This document shows, piece by piece, positions 1-6,572 of a stretch of 40,005 bases of DNA. The notes under the pieces were generated by a model. That model was not told the origin of the DNA. It worked only from the letters and a program-made list of their open reading frames with translations, and searched no databases. The position numbers and the translations under genes are program-made. The DNA comes from a virus. Where the stretch lies: the IMG/VR virus record IMGVR_UViG_3300005441_000013, positions 1 through 40,005 of that record; one strand, 5' to 3'. Positions within the stretch are counted from its first letter, which is position 1. Each line of letters starts with the position of its first letter.

Positions 1-24
1 CCCGTACCCGTACCCGTACCCGTA
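1..24 (+). repeat. Four tandem CCCGTA hexamers encoding a Pro-Val linker
   Basis: Four perfect copies of CCCGTA begin at the window edge and may continue upstream. In the open frame they encode (Pro-Val)4 just before the C-terminal domain of the replication protein. In-frame hexamer repeats like this can change copy number by slippage, altering linker length without a frameshift. Confidence 0.8.
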
Positions 25-399
25 TCCCCAAAAGAAACACCTGTACCTATCTCTTCATCTAGATTGTCCGAAACCGAAAAAATGGAGGGGTTCGACGAAT
101 GGTGGTCTCAGTATCCGAGGAAGGAAAACAAGAAGAAAGCCGCCGACATCTGGAGAACGCTGAGCGCCGAAGACCGTGCCGCCGCCATTGACCGCCTGCC
201 GATCTTCCTACCGCGCTATCTCAGCGACGATCCGCAGTTCACCCCGCTGCCGACCACCTGGCTCAACGGCCGCCGATGGGAGGATCAACCACTACCACCG
301 AAGACGTTACGCGTGACAAACGGCCGGGTCGACTTCGCCGCCAAGGCCAAGGAACGCACCAGACAGGAGGAATCTGTGATTGAAGGGAGCTGGCGATGA
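1..399 (+). CDS. Replication initiator-like protein, C-terminal part (5' end outside window)
   Basis: The frame is open from base 1, so this is the C-terminal part of a longer gene; an internal TTG at 64 is probably not the start. The visible protein opens with a Pro-Val repeat (four copies of CCCGTA), a likely flexible linker. It then carries the FDEWWSQYPRK ... W and TPLPTTWLNGRRWED motifs. These are typical of the C-terminal domain of phage replication initiators of the lambda O or helix-turn-helix type, which bind the origin and recruit the helicase loader. The next gene, which looks like a helicase loader, overlaps the stop by 4 bp (ATGA) and supports the call. The DNA-binding domain itself is not visible. 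Confidence 0.7.
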   Translation, partial: PVPVPVPVSPKETPVPISSSRLSETEKMEGFDEWWSQYPRKENKKKAADIWRTLSAEDRAAAIDRLPIFLPRYLSDDPQFTPLPTTWLNGRRWEDQPLPPKTLRVTNGRVDFAAKAKERTRQEESVIEGSWR

Positions 400-1067
400 A
401 CCTCGTTGATACCGGCCACCTGCTCAACCGCATCCAGGACAGCTACCCGAATGTCCGTCTCAGCGAAACCGCCGTCGATACGTGGCATGAGATTCTTGGT
501 GGACACCCGACGCCGCTGGTCTACGCCGCCTTCCGCATTTGCGCCGACCGATCACCCGAGTTCGCGCCATCCGCCTACGCCATCCTGGGAGAGATCGAGC
601 GATCCATCGACGACGCCCCCAGCCCGGATGAGGTCTGGCTCGGCATCATGCGCGTCGTCAAGGAGGTCGCGAACCCCGATCACCGGACCAGAGGTATCCG
701 CATGATTGCCGAGATCGACGCCGATGCCGCCACGATCATCGACGAGGGCATCACATGGTTCGCCCTCTGCTCCACCGACACGGCCAAGCTGGACCACACC
801 TACCGACGATTCGCCGCCATGCTGACCGATGTCCGCGACAAGCGAAAGGTCAAGAACGCCATCGAACCGTTCAAGGAACCGAAGATGACAAGTGGCAGCA
901 CCGGGTTCCGAAAGCTCACTGCCCAATCATCCACGGAAGACCACCGCATTGCGATTTCTGATGCCCTTCCTGCCACGTTTGGGGAGGAACTCGGGTCATC
1001 AGTCATCGAACACAAAACGTTCGTCTCCGATGACGAGGACGATTACTACCCGGAGGTTGACGAATGA
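396..1067 (+). CDS. Helicase loader/inhibitor-like replication protein
   Basis: A 223-residue protein. The first 70 residues (LLNRIQDSYPN, W at about 29, then FAPSAYAILGEIERS) resemble phage loaders of the replicative helicase such as SPP1 G39P. These are small helical proteins that bind the helicase and pass it to the initiator at the origin. The C-terminal half is acidic and ends in a run of Asp/Glu, compatible with a flexible partner-binding tail. It overlaps the initiator-like gene by 4 bp and the next gene by 4 bp, so translation is probably coupled. The assignment rests on the N-terminal pattern plus context; no catalytic motif is expected in this family. Confidence 0.5.
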   Translation: MNLVDTGHLLNRIQDSYPNVRLSETAVDTWHEILGGHPTPLVYAAFRICADRSPEFAPSAYAILGEIERSIDDAPSPDEVWLGIMRVVKEVANPDHRTRGIRMIAEIDADAATIIDEGITWFALCSTDTAKLDHTYRRFAAMLTDVRDKRKVKNAIEPFKEPKMTSGSTGFRKLTAQSSTEDHRIAISDALPATFGEELGSSVIEHKTFVSDDEDDYYPEVDE

Positions 1068-1240
1068 CAGCGCACGAACCACCCCAAGGACCGCAGCTCT
1101 ATCCGGTCACGGCATGGAACGAGCACATCAGTCACGAGTGGGACGAGATTCTGGACCGGCTGGATCACATCGAGCACGTATTGCTCAGCAACGCCGAGCG
1201 GATTCGGGAGTTGATCGAGATTTTGAAGGAGCGGACATGA
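1064..1240 (+). CDS. Small coiled-coil protein, 58 aa
   Basis: A short gene starting at an ATGA overlap with the preceding stop and ending in an ATGA overlap with the next gene. The C-terminal half (WDEILDRLDHIEHVLL, then RIRELIEILKE) has regular hydrophobic heptads, so a short coiled coil is likely. No enzyme motif is seen. Its place directly after the helicase-loader-like gene makes a replication accessory role possible, but that is only context. Confidence 0.6.
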   Translation: MTAHEPPQGPQLYPVTAWNEHISHEWDEILDRLDHIEHVLLSNAERIRELIEILKERT

Positions 1241-1554
1241 GCGAGGATCAGGATGCCGTCGTCGTGACGAGTTATGGCGAGATCATTGAGTTGCCGGAGC
1301 CGGTCGCTGCCTGGTTCCGGGCCGCGAAGGAGGAGCAGGAGATTCACCGCATCCAGTATTGTGCGAAATATCACAAGGACCCCGAGACCTTTACCGGATG
1401 CCCGGGCTGCGGGAACACGGGGATCAACTATACGAGCGACCTGCCCTGCTACTGCAAGTACAGCATCCCGCACCTGAAGCGGATTCACGACGCGGAAGAA
1501 CGGGAGACGCATCGGTTGGCGCAGATTGCGCACCAGCCACGGAGGGAATCATGA
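1237..1554 (+). CDS. Zinc-binding hypothetical protein, 105 aa
   Basis: The start at 1237 is chosen because it overlaps the previous stop (ATGA), although the frame stays open further upstream. The protein has an acidic N terminus and a cluster of cysteines near residues 50-75 (CPGCGNTG and LPCYCKY), which looks like a treble-clef or rubredoxin-type zinc site. The C terminus is basic and helical. It may bind nucleic acid or a protein partner. I do not recognise the family. Confidence 0.6.
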   Translation: MSEDQDAVVVTSYGEIIELPEPVAAWFRAAKEEQEIHRIQYCAKYHKDPETFTGCPGCGNTGINYTSDLPCYCKYSIPHLKRIHDAEERETHRLAQIAHQPRRES

Positions 1555-1745
1555 GAGTGCTGGTGGCCTGTGTACCCGACCGAGCGGCAGTTGTCGCCTT
1601 TGTAGCCGAAACACTGGAGCTCTTCGCCTATGCGGACGCGCTGACCGAGGGCGATGACACGACACACGGCGAGTGCGCCGAGCATGTGGTCGGCGCACTC
1701 GAATCGGCCGGATGGCTGAAGACAACTCAGGAGGATGCAGTGTGA
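1551..1745 (+). CDS. Hypothetical protein, 64 aa
   Basis: It begins MRVLVACVPDRAAVVAFV with an ATGA overlap on the previous gene and a GGAGGGAA sequence just upstream. It is an acidic small protein with no recognised motif. It overlaps the next gene by 4 bp (GTGA). The support is its position in a tightly coupled chain of genes and its good ribosome binding site. Confidence 0.55.
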   Translation: MRVLVACVPDRAAVVAFVAETLELFAYADALTEGDDTTHGECAEHVVGALESAGWLKTTQEDAV

Positions 1746-1942
1746 AGGACTGGCCCCATTTCCCGGAAGACCAATTGCCGTTGTTCGAGATGCCCGATCC
1801 GATCAAGCAGGACAAGACCGACCAACCGACGGAAACCCGACGCAGTCCAACCGTCCAGATCGCGACGAACATCTGCCCTCGCTGCGGAAACGAACGGACG
1901 AAGGGACTGCCCTGCCCCCACTGTGCGGGAGACTGGCTGTGA
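1742..1942 (+). CDS. Zinc-ribbon protein, 66 aa, GTG start
   Basis: GTG at 1742 is chosen because AGGAGG lies 7 bases upstream and the start overlaps the previous stop as GTGA. The C-terminal third holds CPRCGNERTKGLPCPHC, a two-CxxC zinc ribbon near residues 47-63. The N-terminal part is acidic and proline-rich. Phage early regions often encode such ribbons, but the target here is unknown. Confidence 0.6.
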   Translation: MKDWPHFPEDQLPLFEMPDPIKQDKTDQPTETRRSPTVQIATNICPRCGNERTKGLPCPHCAGDWL

Positions 1943-2010
1943 CCATCATGATCTTCTTTGCCATCTGGACACTGGGCTGGTATCTGATCAAGCGAGGAGT
2001 GGAGAGATGA
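1939..2010 (+). CDS. Very small membrane peptide, 23 aa
   Basis: GTG at 1939 overlaps the previous stop, and TGA at 2008-2010 overlaps the next ATG. The peptide is almost entirely one hydrophobic helix (MIFFAIWTLGWYLI) followed by basic residues KRGVER, so a single-pass membrane peptide with cytoplasmic positive charges is expected. An ATG at 1948 is an alternative start. It fills the space between two coupled genes exactly, which is the main support. Confidence 0.4.
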   Translation: MTIMIFFAIWTLGWYLIKRGVER

Positions 2011-2405
2011 TCTGGGCATGGGAAGGAGCGAAACCACACATGGCAAGCAATACGACGAATGACCAGCCCCATCCGGCCGCGACCGAGGCGGCGGCATGGA
2101 GCGATGGTGAATTGATCGGGTCGCTTCTGAATGGGGCCGTTGACCTTTTTATCGCCCGAGGAAATCAGCACACCACAACCGCCATTGAGACACGAATGGC
2201 GGACCAGTACGCGGAGTTGCAACGCCGCCTCACCGCCGCCGCGACGCCGTCCGGGCAGGTGGTGGTGGATGCCGAACTGGTGCGGCAGGCGTCAACGGCA
2301 GCGCGGCTTGTTGCGAATTGGGGCGACGACAAACACCCACTGGATCGGTCGTACTGGAACGGACTAGCAGACCGTCTCTCCGCCCTCACAGGAGCCGACC
2401 GATGA
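2007..2405 (+). CDS. Hypothetical early protein, paralogue of the 2952-3284 product
   Basis: ATG at 2007 overlaps the previous stop and has AGGAG 7 bases upstream. ATG at 2040 is an alternative that matches the start of the paralogue better. The protein has a PAATEAA segment near its start, a SDGELIGSLL helix, then TPSGQVVVDAELVRQA. The product of 2952-3284 carries the same three blocks, and the DNA is locally almost identical, so the two genes arose by duplication. It has no recognised domain; the role is unknown. Confidence 0.6.
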   Translation: MIWAWEGAKPHMASNTTNDQPHPAATEAAAWSDGELIGSLLNGAVDLFIARGNQHTTTAIETRMADQYAELQRRLTAAATPSGQVVVDAELVRQASTAARLVANWGDDKHPLDRSYWNGLADRLSALTGADR

Positions 2406-2722
2406 CGGCGCCACCGCAGCCCACGCCCGCGCCGGTCGATCTGGACGCGCTTGCGGCCGAACTGGAACGGTCCGGGTGGAAACGAGAAGGCGGACCAGTC
2501 ATTGAGCTGATGCGCTGGCAGATTGACGACATGTGGTTCCGCGAGATTTCGTGGGGCGAACCGCCGTTACCGTCCGATCCCACCGACCCGTTTGCCTTGC
2601 AGATGTGCATTAGCGACGGCGAGCACGGATACACGCCGATCTCCCTCCAAGACCCCATTTGGCAGCACGCACTCGACCTGATACGCCGCCACACCCAGCC
2701 CACGGAAGGAGCAACTGAATGA
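2402..2722 (+). CDS. Hypothetical protein, 106 aa
   Basis: The start at 2402 overlaps the previous stop (ATGA). The protein opens with a proline-rich stretch (MTAPPQPTPAPVDLD), followed by a helix (LDALAAELERSGW) and a Trp-rich middle (MRWQIDDMWF). It ends with QHALDLIRRH. I do not recognise the family. It is followed by a 4-bp overlap with the next gene. Confidence 0.6.
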   Translation: MTAPPQPTPAPVDLDALAAELERSGWKREGGPVIELMRWQIDDMWFREISWGEPPLPSDPTDPFALQMCISDGEHGYTPISLQDPIWQHALDLIRRHTQPTEGATE

Positions 2723-2955
2723 TCACCGAGCGCGAACTGTTCAAGCGGGAATTGCAGGCCCAACTGCCGGACCTGCGCGTGATCACCGAGCCGACCGATA
2801 TGCAATGGATTCTCGACGAGGATGGGCGCTTGCTCGCTGTCCTCTCTGATGCTCGGGTGCTTCGTAATCCCGAACTCATGCAGGCACTCAGCCGGAGCCT
2901 CGACGGCACATTGACGTATTTCGCCCTCGTCGCCAGGGAGGATGAGCAGCGATGA
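2719..2955 (+). CDS. Hypothetical protein, 78 aa
   Basis: It starts with an ATGA overlap on the previous gene after a GGAAGGAG sequence, and ends with an ATGA overlap on the next. It begins MITERELFKRELQAQLPDLRV and is mixed alpha/beta in character with no cysteines or membrane segment. The function is unknown; support is coding context and coupling. Confidence 0.6.
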   Translation: MITERELFKRELQAQLPDLRVITEPTDMQWILDEDGRLLAVLSDARVLRNPELMQALSRSLDGTLTYFALVAREDEQR

Positions 2956-3284
2956 CGACCCAACCGACCGACCCCCGCCCGGCCGCGACCGAGGCGGCGA
3001 TGAGTGAAGGGGAATTGTTACTACTCGGTGCCTTACACGCCTACTTCCGGGGATGCGACCTGATGCGCTCCCGAGCGACCTTCGATGAGGTACGCGACGT
3101 GATTGAACGCTACGGAGACGGCTATCGCCTCACCGTCGCCGCGTCGCCGTCCGGGCAGGTGGTGATCCCGATTGAACTTGTGGAGAGAGCAAAGGCGTGT
3201 CCGGTCGGTACGGGATCGGATGTAGCGTGGGAGCGAGCACAGATCGTTCAACTTGTCGCCGCGCTCACTGACGAGAGCGACTGA
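2952..3284 (+). CDS. Hypothetical early protein, paralogue of the 2007-2405 product
   Basis: A 110-residue protein with the blocks PAATEAA near residue 12, SEGELLLLGAL near 18 and SPSGQVVIPIELVERA near 65. All three match the protein encoded at 2007-2405 in the same order. The intervening segments differ, so the copies have diverged around conserved ends. The gene couples to its upstream neighbour by ATGA and is followed by a 27-bp gap. The function is unknown. Confidence 0.6.
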   Translation: MTTQPTDPRPAATEAAMSEGELLLLGALHAYFRGCDLMRSRATFDEVRDVIERYGDGYRLTVAASPSGQVVIPIELVERAKACPVGTGSDVAWERAQIVQLVAALTDESD

Positions 3285-3311
3285 TGCCGAGATTTCAGGT
3301 CGAAAGGGGGA

Positions 3312-3596
3312 ATGAACCCGATGTATCAGTGGACGGATGAGCGCTACAACCCGGCGGTCGTGGCCCGTATTCAGGACCGCTTCCCGCTGCGGATCAAGGT
3401 CCGCCATATCCGCGATGAGCGCACCGGCGTGGTCACCAACTGGCGGCAGCACAGCCGCTGGAATCGCGCCGCCGGGCAGCGCGTCTGGCACGATCAGGTC
3501 AAAGTCGTCTGGGATATCCCCAGCGAGGACTACAAATGGGTCCCACGCGGGGCGCGTGAGAGCTGGGTCGATGTCGCCAATGTGGAGGTCATCTGA
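3312..3596 (+). CDS. Hypothetical basic protein, 94 aa
   Basis: ATG at 3312 follows AAAGGGGGA at a good distance; ATG at 3321 is also possible. The protein is rich in Trp and Arg (WRQHSRWNR, VWHDQVKVVWDI), suggesting a compact beta fold that could bind nucleic acid. No catalytic motif is seen. Its last base is the first of the next gene (TGATG). Confidence 0.6.
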   Translation: MNPMYQWTDERYNPAVVARIQDRFPLRIKVRHIRDERTGVVTNWRQHSRWNRAAGQRVWHDQVKVVWDIPSEDYKWVPRGARESWVDVANVEVI

Positions 3597-4036
3597 TGGC
3601 GAAAGGAAAGGCATACAGCCGCCAGCGGACCGTTGACGGCATCGTGCAGAAACAGTGCCCGGTCTGCGAGCAGTGGATGCCGCTCACGGACTGGCCGCGC
3701 TGGTCGAGTGGGGTGATGAAGGATTCGTGCAGCCCGGCCTGCACCCGCATCAAGCAGCGCCGGTACTATCGCGCCGATCCCAGCCGGCAGCGCGCCGCCA
3801 TGCAGCGCTACAACGCGTCCCACCGCCCCCAGTCCGCAGCCCTGAGCGAGGCCACGGCGCGGCATGACGGCGAGTACGTGGTGCTCACCGTCTGCACCAC
3901 CGAGGGCGAGATGCAGGTCCGGATCAAACCCAGTCAGGCAAATGCGCTGGCGTACGATTTGCGGACGGCATCGTATCGGGCGTCTGAGACACGCTGGGCG
4001 CTCATGCGGGAGGGCAATGGCTATGACGATGACTGA
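3596..4036 (+). CDS. Zinc-finger protein with N-terminal CxxC ribbon, 146 aa
   Basis: The start overlaps the previous stop by 1 base. Residues about 21-50 hold CPVCEQWMPLTDW followed by CSPAC, and then a basic helix rich in Arg/Tyr (KQRRYYRADPSRQRAA). This layout is common in phage zinc proteins, where it often precedes an HNH or endonuclease VII domain, but no such domain follows here. The C-terminal part (HDGEYVVLTVCTTEGEMQVRI) looks like a small beta sheet. Nucleic-acid binding is likely; the exact role is unknown. Confidence 0.6.
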   Translation: MAKGKAYSRQRTVDGIVQKQCPVCEQWMPLTDWPRWSSGVMKDSCSPACTRIKQRRYYRADPSRQRAAMQRYNASHRPQSAALSEATARHDGEYVVLTVCTTEGEMQVRIKPSQANALAYDLRTASYRASETRWALMREGNGYDDD

Positions 4037-4154
4037 CACGGCGCGGCGGGTAAAAAGTGGCGTACGAATGCGGTATAATTACGGGAACGGCGCGAGTGCT
4101 GGTAACACCCACGCCGCCCCTAACGCTAGCCCTGAGTCACCAGGAGCCAACGCT
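4037..4154 (+). promoter_or_regulatory. Intergenic leader of the HNH gene with possible promoter (TATAAT at 4074)
   Basis: This is the largest gap in the otherwise tightly packed early block. It contains a perfect TATAAT at 4074-4079. A matching -35 box is not clear, since the sequence 17 bases upstream is TAAAAA. An AGGAG at 4142-4146 serves the HNH start at 4155. A private promoter would fit a selfish endonuclease gene inserted between two older genes. The support is the -10 box alone. Confidence 0.35.
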
Positions 4155-4592
4155 ATGACGCATTCTAAATCCCCCTCGCTCGTTGCCCGATTCTGGCAGA
4201 AGGTCCACAAGACAGACGGCTGCTGGGAATGGACCGGATTCTGTGACAAGGCTGGATACGGTCGCATCCGAGAAGGAGGTCGATCAACTCCTGTCCTCTA
4301 CGCGCACCGCCTCAGCTATGAAATTCACGTTGGCGAGATCCCATCCGGCCTTCACTTGGATCATCTGTGCCGTAATACCCGCTGTGTAAACCCGAGCCAT
4401 CTAGAGGCGGTGACTCCCCGCGAGAATGTCATGCGAGGGGTCTCCCAAAATATTCAGATCGCACGATCCGACTGCTGTATGCGCGGCCATCCTCGGACGC
4501 CCGAACATGGGCGTTACTTTGAGGGCGCTACCTACTCCCGCCGATGGAACTGTATGACGTGCAGGCGTCTACGCCGCAAGGGGCTGGCCTGA
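4155..4592 (+). CDS. HNH endonuclease, probable homing type, 145 aa
   Basis: ATG at 4155 has AGGAG 8 bases upstream. The protein has an N-terminal FWQKVHKTDGCWEWTG motif and AHRLSYEIHVGEI, followed by the HNH core LHLDHLCRNTRCVNPSHLE at residues 67-84 (His70, Asn79, His82). This is the pattern of HNH_3-type endonucleases of phages. Cysteines near 107-108 and 133-136 form a probable second zinc site. The stop overlaps the next gene's ATG by one base. Its gap upstream and self-contained form suggest a mobile freestanding endonuclease gene that cuts genomes lacking it. Confidence 0.85.
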   Translation: MTHSKSPSLVARFWQKVHKTDGCWEWTGFCDKAGYGRIREGGRSTPVLYAHRLSYEIHVGEIPSGLHLDHLCRNTRCVNPSHLEAVTPRENVMRGVSQNIQIARSDCCMRGHPRTPEHGRYFEGATYSRRWNCMTCRRLRRKGLA

Positions 4593-4942
4593 TGTTGACT
4601 GAGGCGGATGTCCAGCGTGGAATTCGAGACTTGCTTGAGAGACTCGGCTTCGCCGTATTTCACACGCGCTTTGCCATCGGATCGGACACCGGCTTTCCCG
4701 ATGTGGTTGCGCTCTCGGCGGACGGGTTGATTATCGCTGTCGAGTGCAAAGGACCGAAGGGGCGGATTCGACCGGGGCAGCGGGAATGGATCGAGCGATT
4801 CGCGCGAGTGCCGAGCTGCCTGGTTGCGGCTATCGTCGGCCCCGAGTCGGGCAAGGACTGGATCGGCTATGACGAGGCGCTGGAATTGATCCGCTTTGAG
4901 GTTGAGGATGTTCGGACTGTTCACATCACGGAGGCAAGTTGA
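4592..4942 (+). CDS. VRR-NUC domain nuclease, 116 aa
   Basis: ATG at 4592 is chosen because it has AAGGGG 8 bases upstream and starts the family's usual TEADVQRGI helix. An upstream ATG at 4544 would lie inside the HNH gene. The protein carries the full catalytic pattern of the VRR-NUC branch of the PD-(D/E)XK fold: PD at 36-37, ECK at 51-53 and Gln63 in GQREWI. These single-domain enzymes act on branched or flapped DNA, and phages use them as Holliday-junction-resolvase-like nucleases in replication and recombination. It fits this early block well. Confidence 0.85.
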   Translation: MLTEADVQRGIRDLLERLGFAVFHTRFAIGSDTGFPDVVALSADGLIIAVECKGPKGRIRPGQREWIERFARVPSCLVAAIVGPESGKDWIGYDEALELIRFEVEDVRTVHITEAS

Positions 4943-4943
4943 C

Positions 4944-5237
4944 ATGGCAACTGAGACGACCTGGGAGATTGCGCACGCGGACGGCACGACCACGGTTCAC
5001 GCCGGGGACCAGTTTCAGCTCCCGGACGACCCGGAAGACATGACGTGGGAGGTGATCAGCTCTGAGCGTGAACCGGTTGAAAGCGAGTACGGCGATGGCT
5101 GGTGTCCGTCATTGCGCTGCCGGCAGATCGGCGGCGACATGACGCTCTACGCGGCTGATCGCAACGAGGACGGCACGATTGACCTGTGCGGGGACGCGGT
5201 GGCCGCTGCGATCTCTGCCAATGGGAGGACACGCTGA
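4944..5237 (+). CDS. Hypothetical acidic protein, 97 aa
   Basis: ATG at 4944 follows GGAGG by 9 bases and lies 1 base after the VRR-NUC stop. The protein is acidic and beta-rich (TTWEIAHADGTTTVHAGDQF), with two cysteines around residue 53 and one near 78. I do not recognise it. It overlaps the next gene by one base. Confidence 0.6.
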   Translation: MATETTWEIAHADGTTTVHAGDQFQLPDDPEDMTWEVISSEREPVESEYGDGWCPSLRCRQIGGDMTLYAADRNEDGTIDLCGDAVAAAISANGRTR

Positions 5238-5461
5238 TGAACGAGCAGGACTATCTCGACAAACTGCAAGCCACGCTATCCAACGCGGAGATTCCCGTCA
5301 GCGCAACCGAATTGATCGAAGGGCTGATCAGCGCGTTCGTGATCGTGCCGCGTGCTGTTGTGGCACGGGCGACGGGCGGAACACCGGCAGAGGAGCAACT
5401 GCTTGCCGACCTGCTGTTCCCGGACTTCCTGATGGATCGTATGACGGTGACGTTCAAGTGA
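5237..5461 (+). CDS. Hypothetical protein, 74 aa
   Basis: ATG at 5237 has GGGAGG 8 bases upstream and overlaps the previous stop. The protein is helical and hydrophobic in the middle (TELIEGLISAFVIVP), but not long enough there to be a clear membrane helix. No family is recognised. Confidence 0.6.
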   Translation: MNEQDYLDKLQATLSNAEIPVSATELIEGLISAFVIVPRAVVARATGGTPAEEQLLADLLFPDFLMDRMTVTFK

Positions 5462-5538
5462 GCGACCACACGGCGGACCAGCCGACCCCGGCGGGCAGCG
5501 CGACCCCGAAGATGGCGTTCATCAAGGAGAAACAATGA
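5458..5538 (+). CDS. Possible micro-ORF, 26 aa, GTG start
   Basis: GTG at 5458 overlaps the previous stop as GTGA, and the TGA overlaps the next gene's ATG. It encodes a polar peptide rich in Pro, Thr and Ala that ends in KMAFIKEKQ. No good ribosome binding site is present and there is no recognisable motif. It is listed because it fills the space between two coupled genes exactly. Confidence 0.3.
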   Translation: MSDHTADQPTPAGSATPKMAFIKEKQ

Positions 5539-5861
5539 GTCACTACACCACTATGGATGCCGGGATCATCTGGGGATACATTGAACGCTATCCCGACCTC
5601 ATGCACCAGATCGCCGTTGAGCTGGGCTATCACAACCCACCGCTGGGCGTTCCCTTGGAGGACGCCGACTCCGAGGAACAGTGGTTCGACAAGCTGCTCG
5701 GCCTCTACTGGTTGGCCGATCAACCAGCGACCAGCCGGAACGGAGCGCGGGCGGCAAAGATCTGGGTCAAGACGGCGGGACATTCCTGCCAGTCCACGGG
5801 CGATCTGGTCGACCTGATCCAGTTGCGGTTAAGCGAGCGCCGGGAGGCCGGGATCGTATGA
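5535..5861 (+). CDS. Hypothetical protein, 108 aa
   Basis: ATG at 5535 has AAGGAG about 5 bases upstream. The protein starts MSHYTTMDAGIIWGYIERYPDL and is helical with many aromatic residues. It has no cysteine pairs forming a ribbon and no membrane helix. The family is not recognised. It overlaps the next gene by 4 bp. Confidence 0.6.
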   Translation: MSHYTTMDAGIIWGYIERYPDLMHQIAVELGYHNPPLGVPLEDADSEEQWFDKLLGLYWLADQPATSRNGARAAKIWVKTAGHSCQSTGDLVDLIQLRLSERREAGIV

Positions 5862-6010
5862 AGCTGCTCTTGCCCATCACGCGGAACTGTCGTGTCTGCG
5901 GAACGCCCTTCACCCCGAACCGTATGGGTATGCCTCGCCGCTACTGCGGAAAACGATGCTACCGCAAGGCCGCATTGATCGCGGAGTGGAACAAGAAGGC
6001 GAAGCGATGA
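5858..6010 (+). CDS. Zinc-finger microprotein, 50 aa
   Basis: The start at 5858 is an ATGA overlap with the previous stop. The protein carries CRVCGTPFTPNRMGMPRRYC followed by GKRC, a four-cysteine zinc site of the kind seen in small phage and plasmid DNA-binding proteins. The tail is strongly basic (YRKAALIAEWNKKAKR). It probably binds nucleic acid. It is one of several zinc-ribbon products in this early block. Confidence 0.65.
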   Translation: MKLLLPITRNCRVCGTPFTPNRMGMPRRYCGKRCYRKAALIAEWNKKAKR

Positions 6011-6255
6011 TCACGAGTGAGGACGAAGAGCTGATTATGCGGTCGATCCATGTCGTTAAGATGGAGGGAGATAGCGCGCCATGGCACATCACGTTTCACC
6101 CGACCCATCGCCCGGACTGGATGGAGATCGAGGCGATCATGACCACCGAGGGGGACGCCTACTTCCATCCGGACTGGCTTTGCCCGAAGGAACAGATGAT
6201 CGTGCGGGGGAATATCGAGTGGGTGATCGACCAGCCGCCGCCGAGTATGAACTGA
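6007..6255 (+). CDS. Hypothetical protein, 82 aa
   Basis: ATG at 6007 overlaps the previous stop (ATGA). The protein is acidic with several His and Trp residues (APWHITFHPTHRPDW) and a single cysteine. No family is recognised. Its last base is the first base of the next gene. Confidence 0.6.
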   Translation: MITSEDEELIMRSIHVVKMEGDSAPWHITFHPTHRPDWMEIEAIMTTEGDAYFHPDWLCPKEQMIVRGNIEWVIDQPPPSMN

Positions 6256-6572
6256 TGCGAGAAAATGCGGACATCTGGGAGGAGATCAAGCGGCTCGGAT
6301 GGCAACTGACTATGAACAAGATCCCGTGGGAGGACCAGAACGGTCAGCTTGTGGATCGCATGTATTGGGCGGGAACACTCGACACGGATACGAACCGATA
6401 CATGGCGTCCGGCTCCACATGTTTCGTCGTGATGCAGGCGCTCTGCGCCATGGCTGCGGGATTCCCCGTCGACCTCGATGACCTTGAGTCCATCTACGGC
6501 GAGGGGCGATTATCGGCGGCGGGGATTGCGCCGCGCCGTCGCTCCGCGCAGGGGATCGGGCAATTCGATTAA
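6255..6572 (+). CDS. Hypothetical protein, 105 aa; last gene of the early block
   Basis: ATG at 6255 overlaps the previous stop (TGATG). The protein starts MRENADIWEEIKRLGWQL and has a hydrophobic helix VVMQALCAMAAGFPV near the middle. Its last 63 bases overlap the end of the convergent minus-strand gene at 6510-7097, so the final 20 residues (Arg-rich) are read from DNA that also encodes the other protein. The function is unknown. Confidence 0.55.
   Translation: MRENADIWEEIKRLGWQLTMNKIPWEDQNGQLVDRMYWAGTLDTDTNRYMASGSTCFVVMQALCAMAAGFPVDLDDLESIYGEGRLSAAGIAPRRRSAQGIGQFD

Noticed and set aside
3283-3339. ATG at 3283 after the 2952-3284 gene with a short frame of 18 codons
   Set aside because: It is too short and ends inside the next gene; the next gene has its own good start at 3312.
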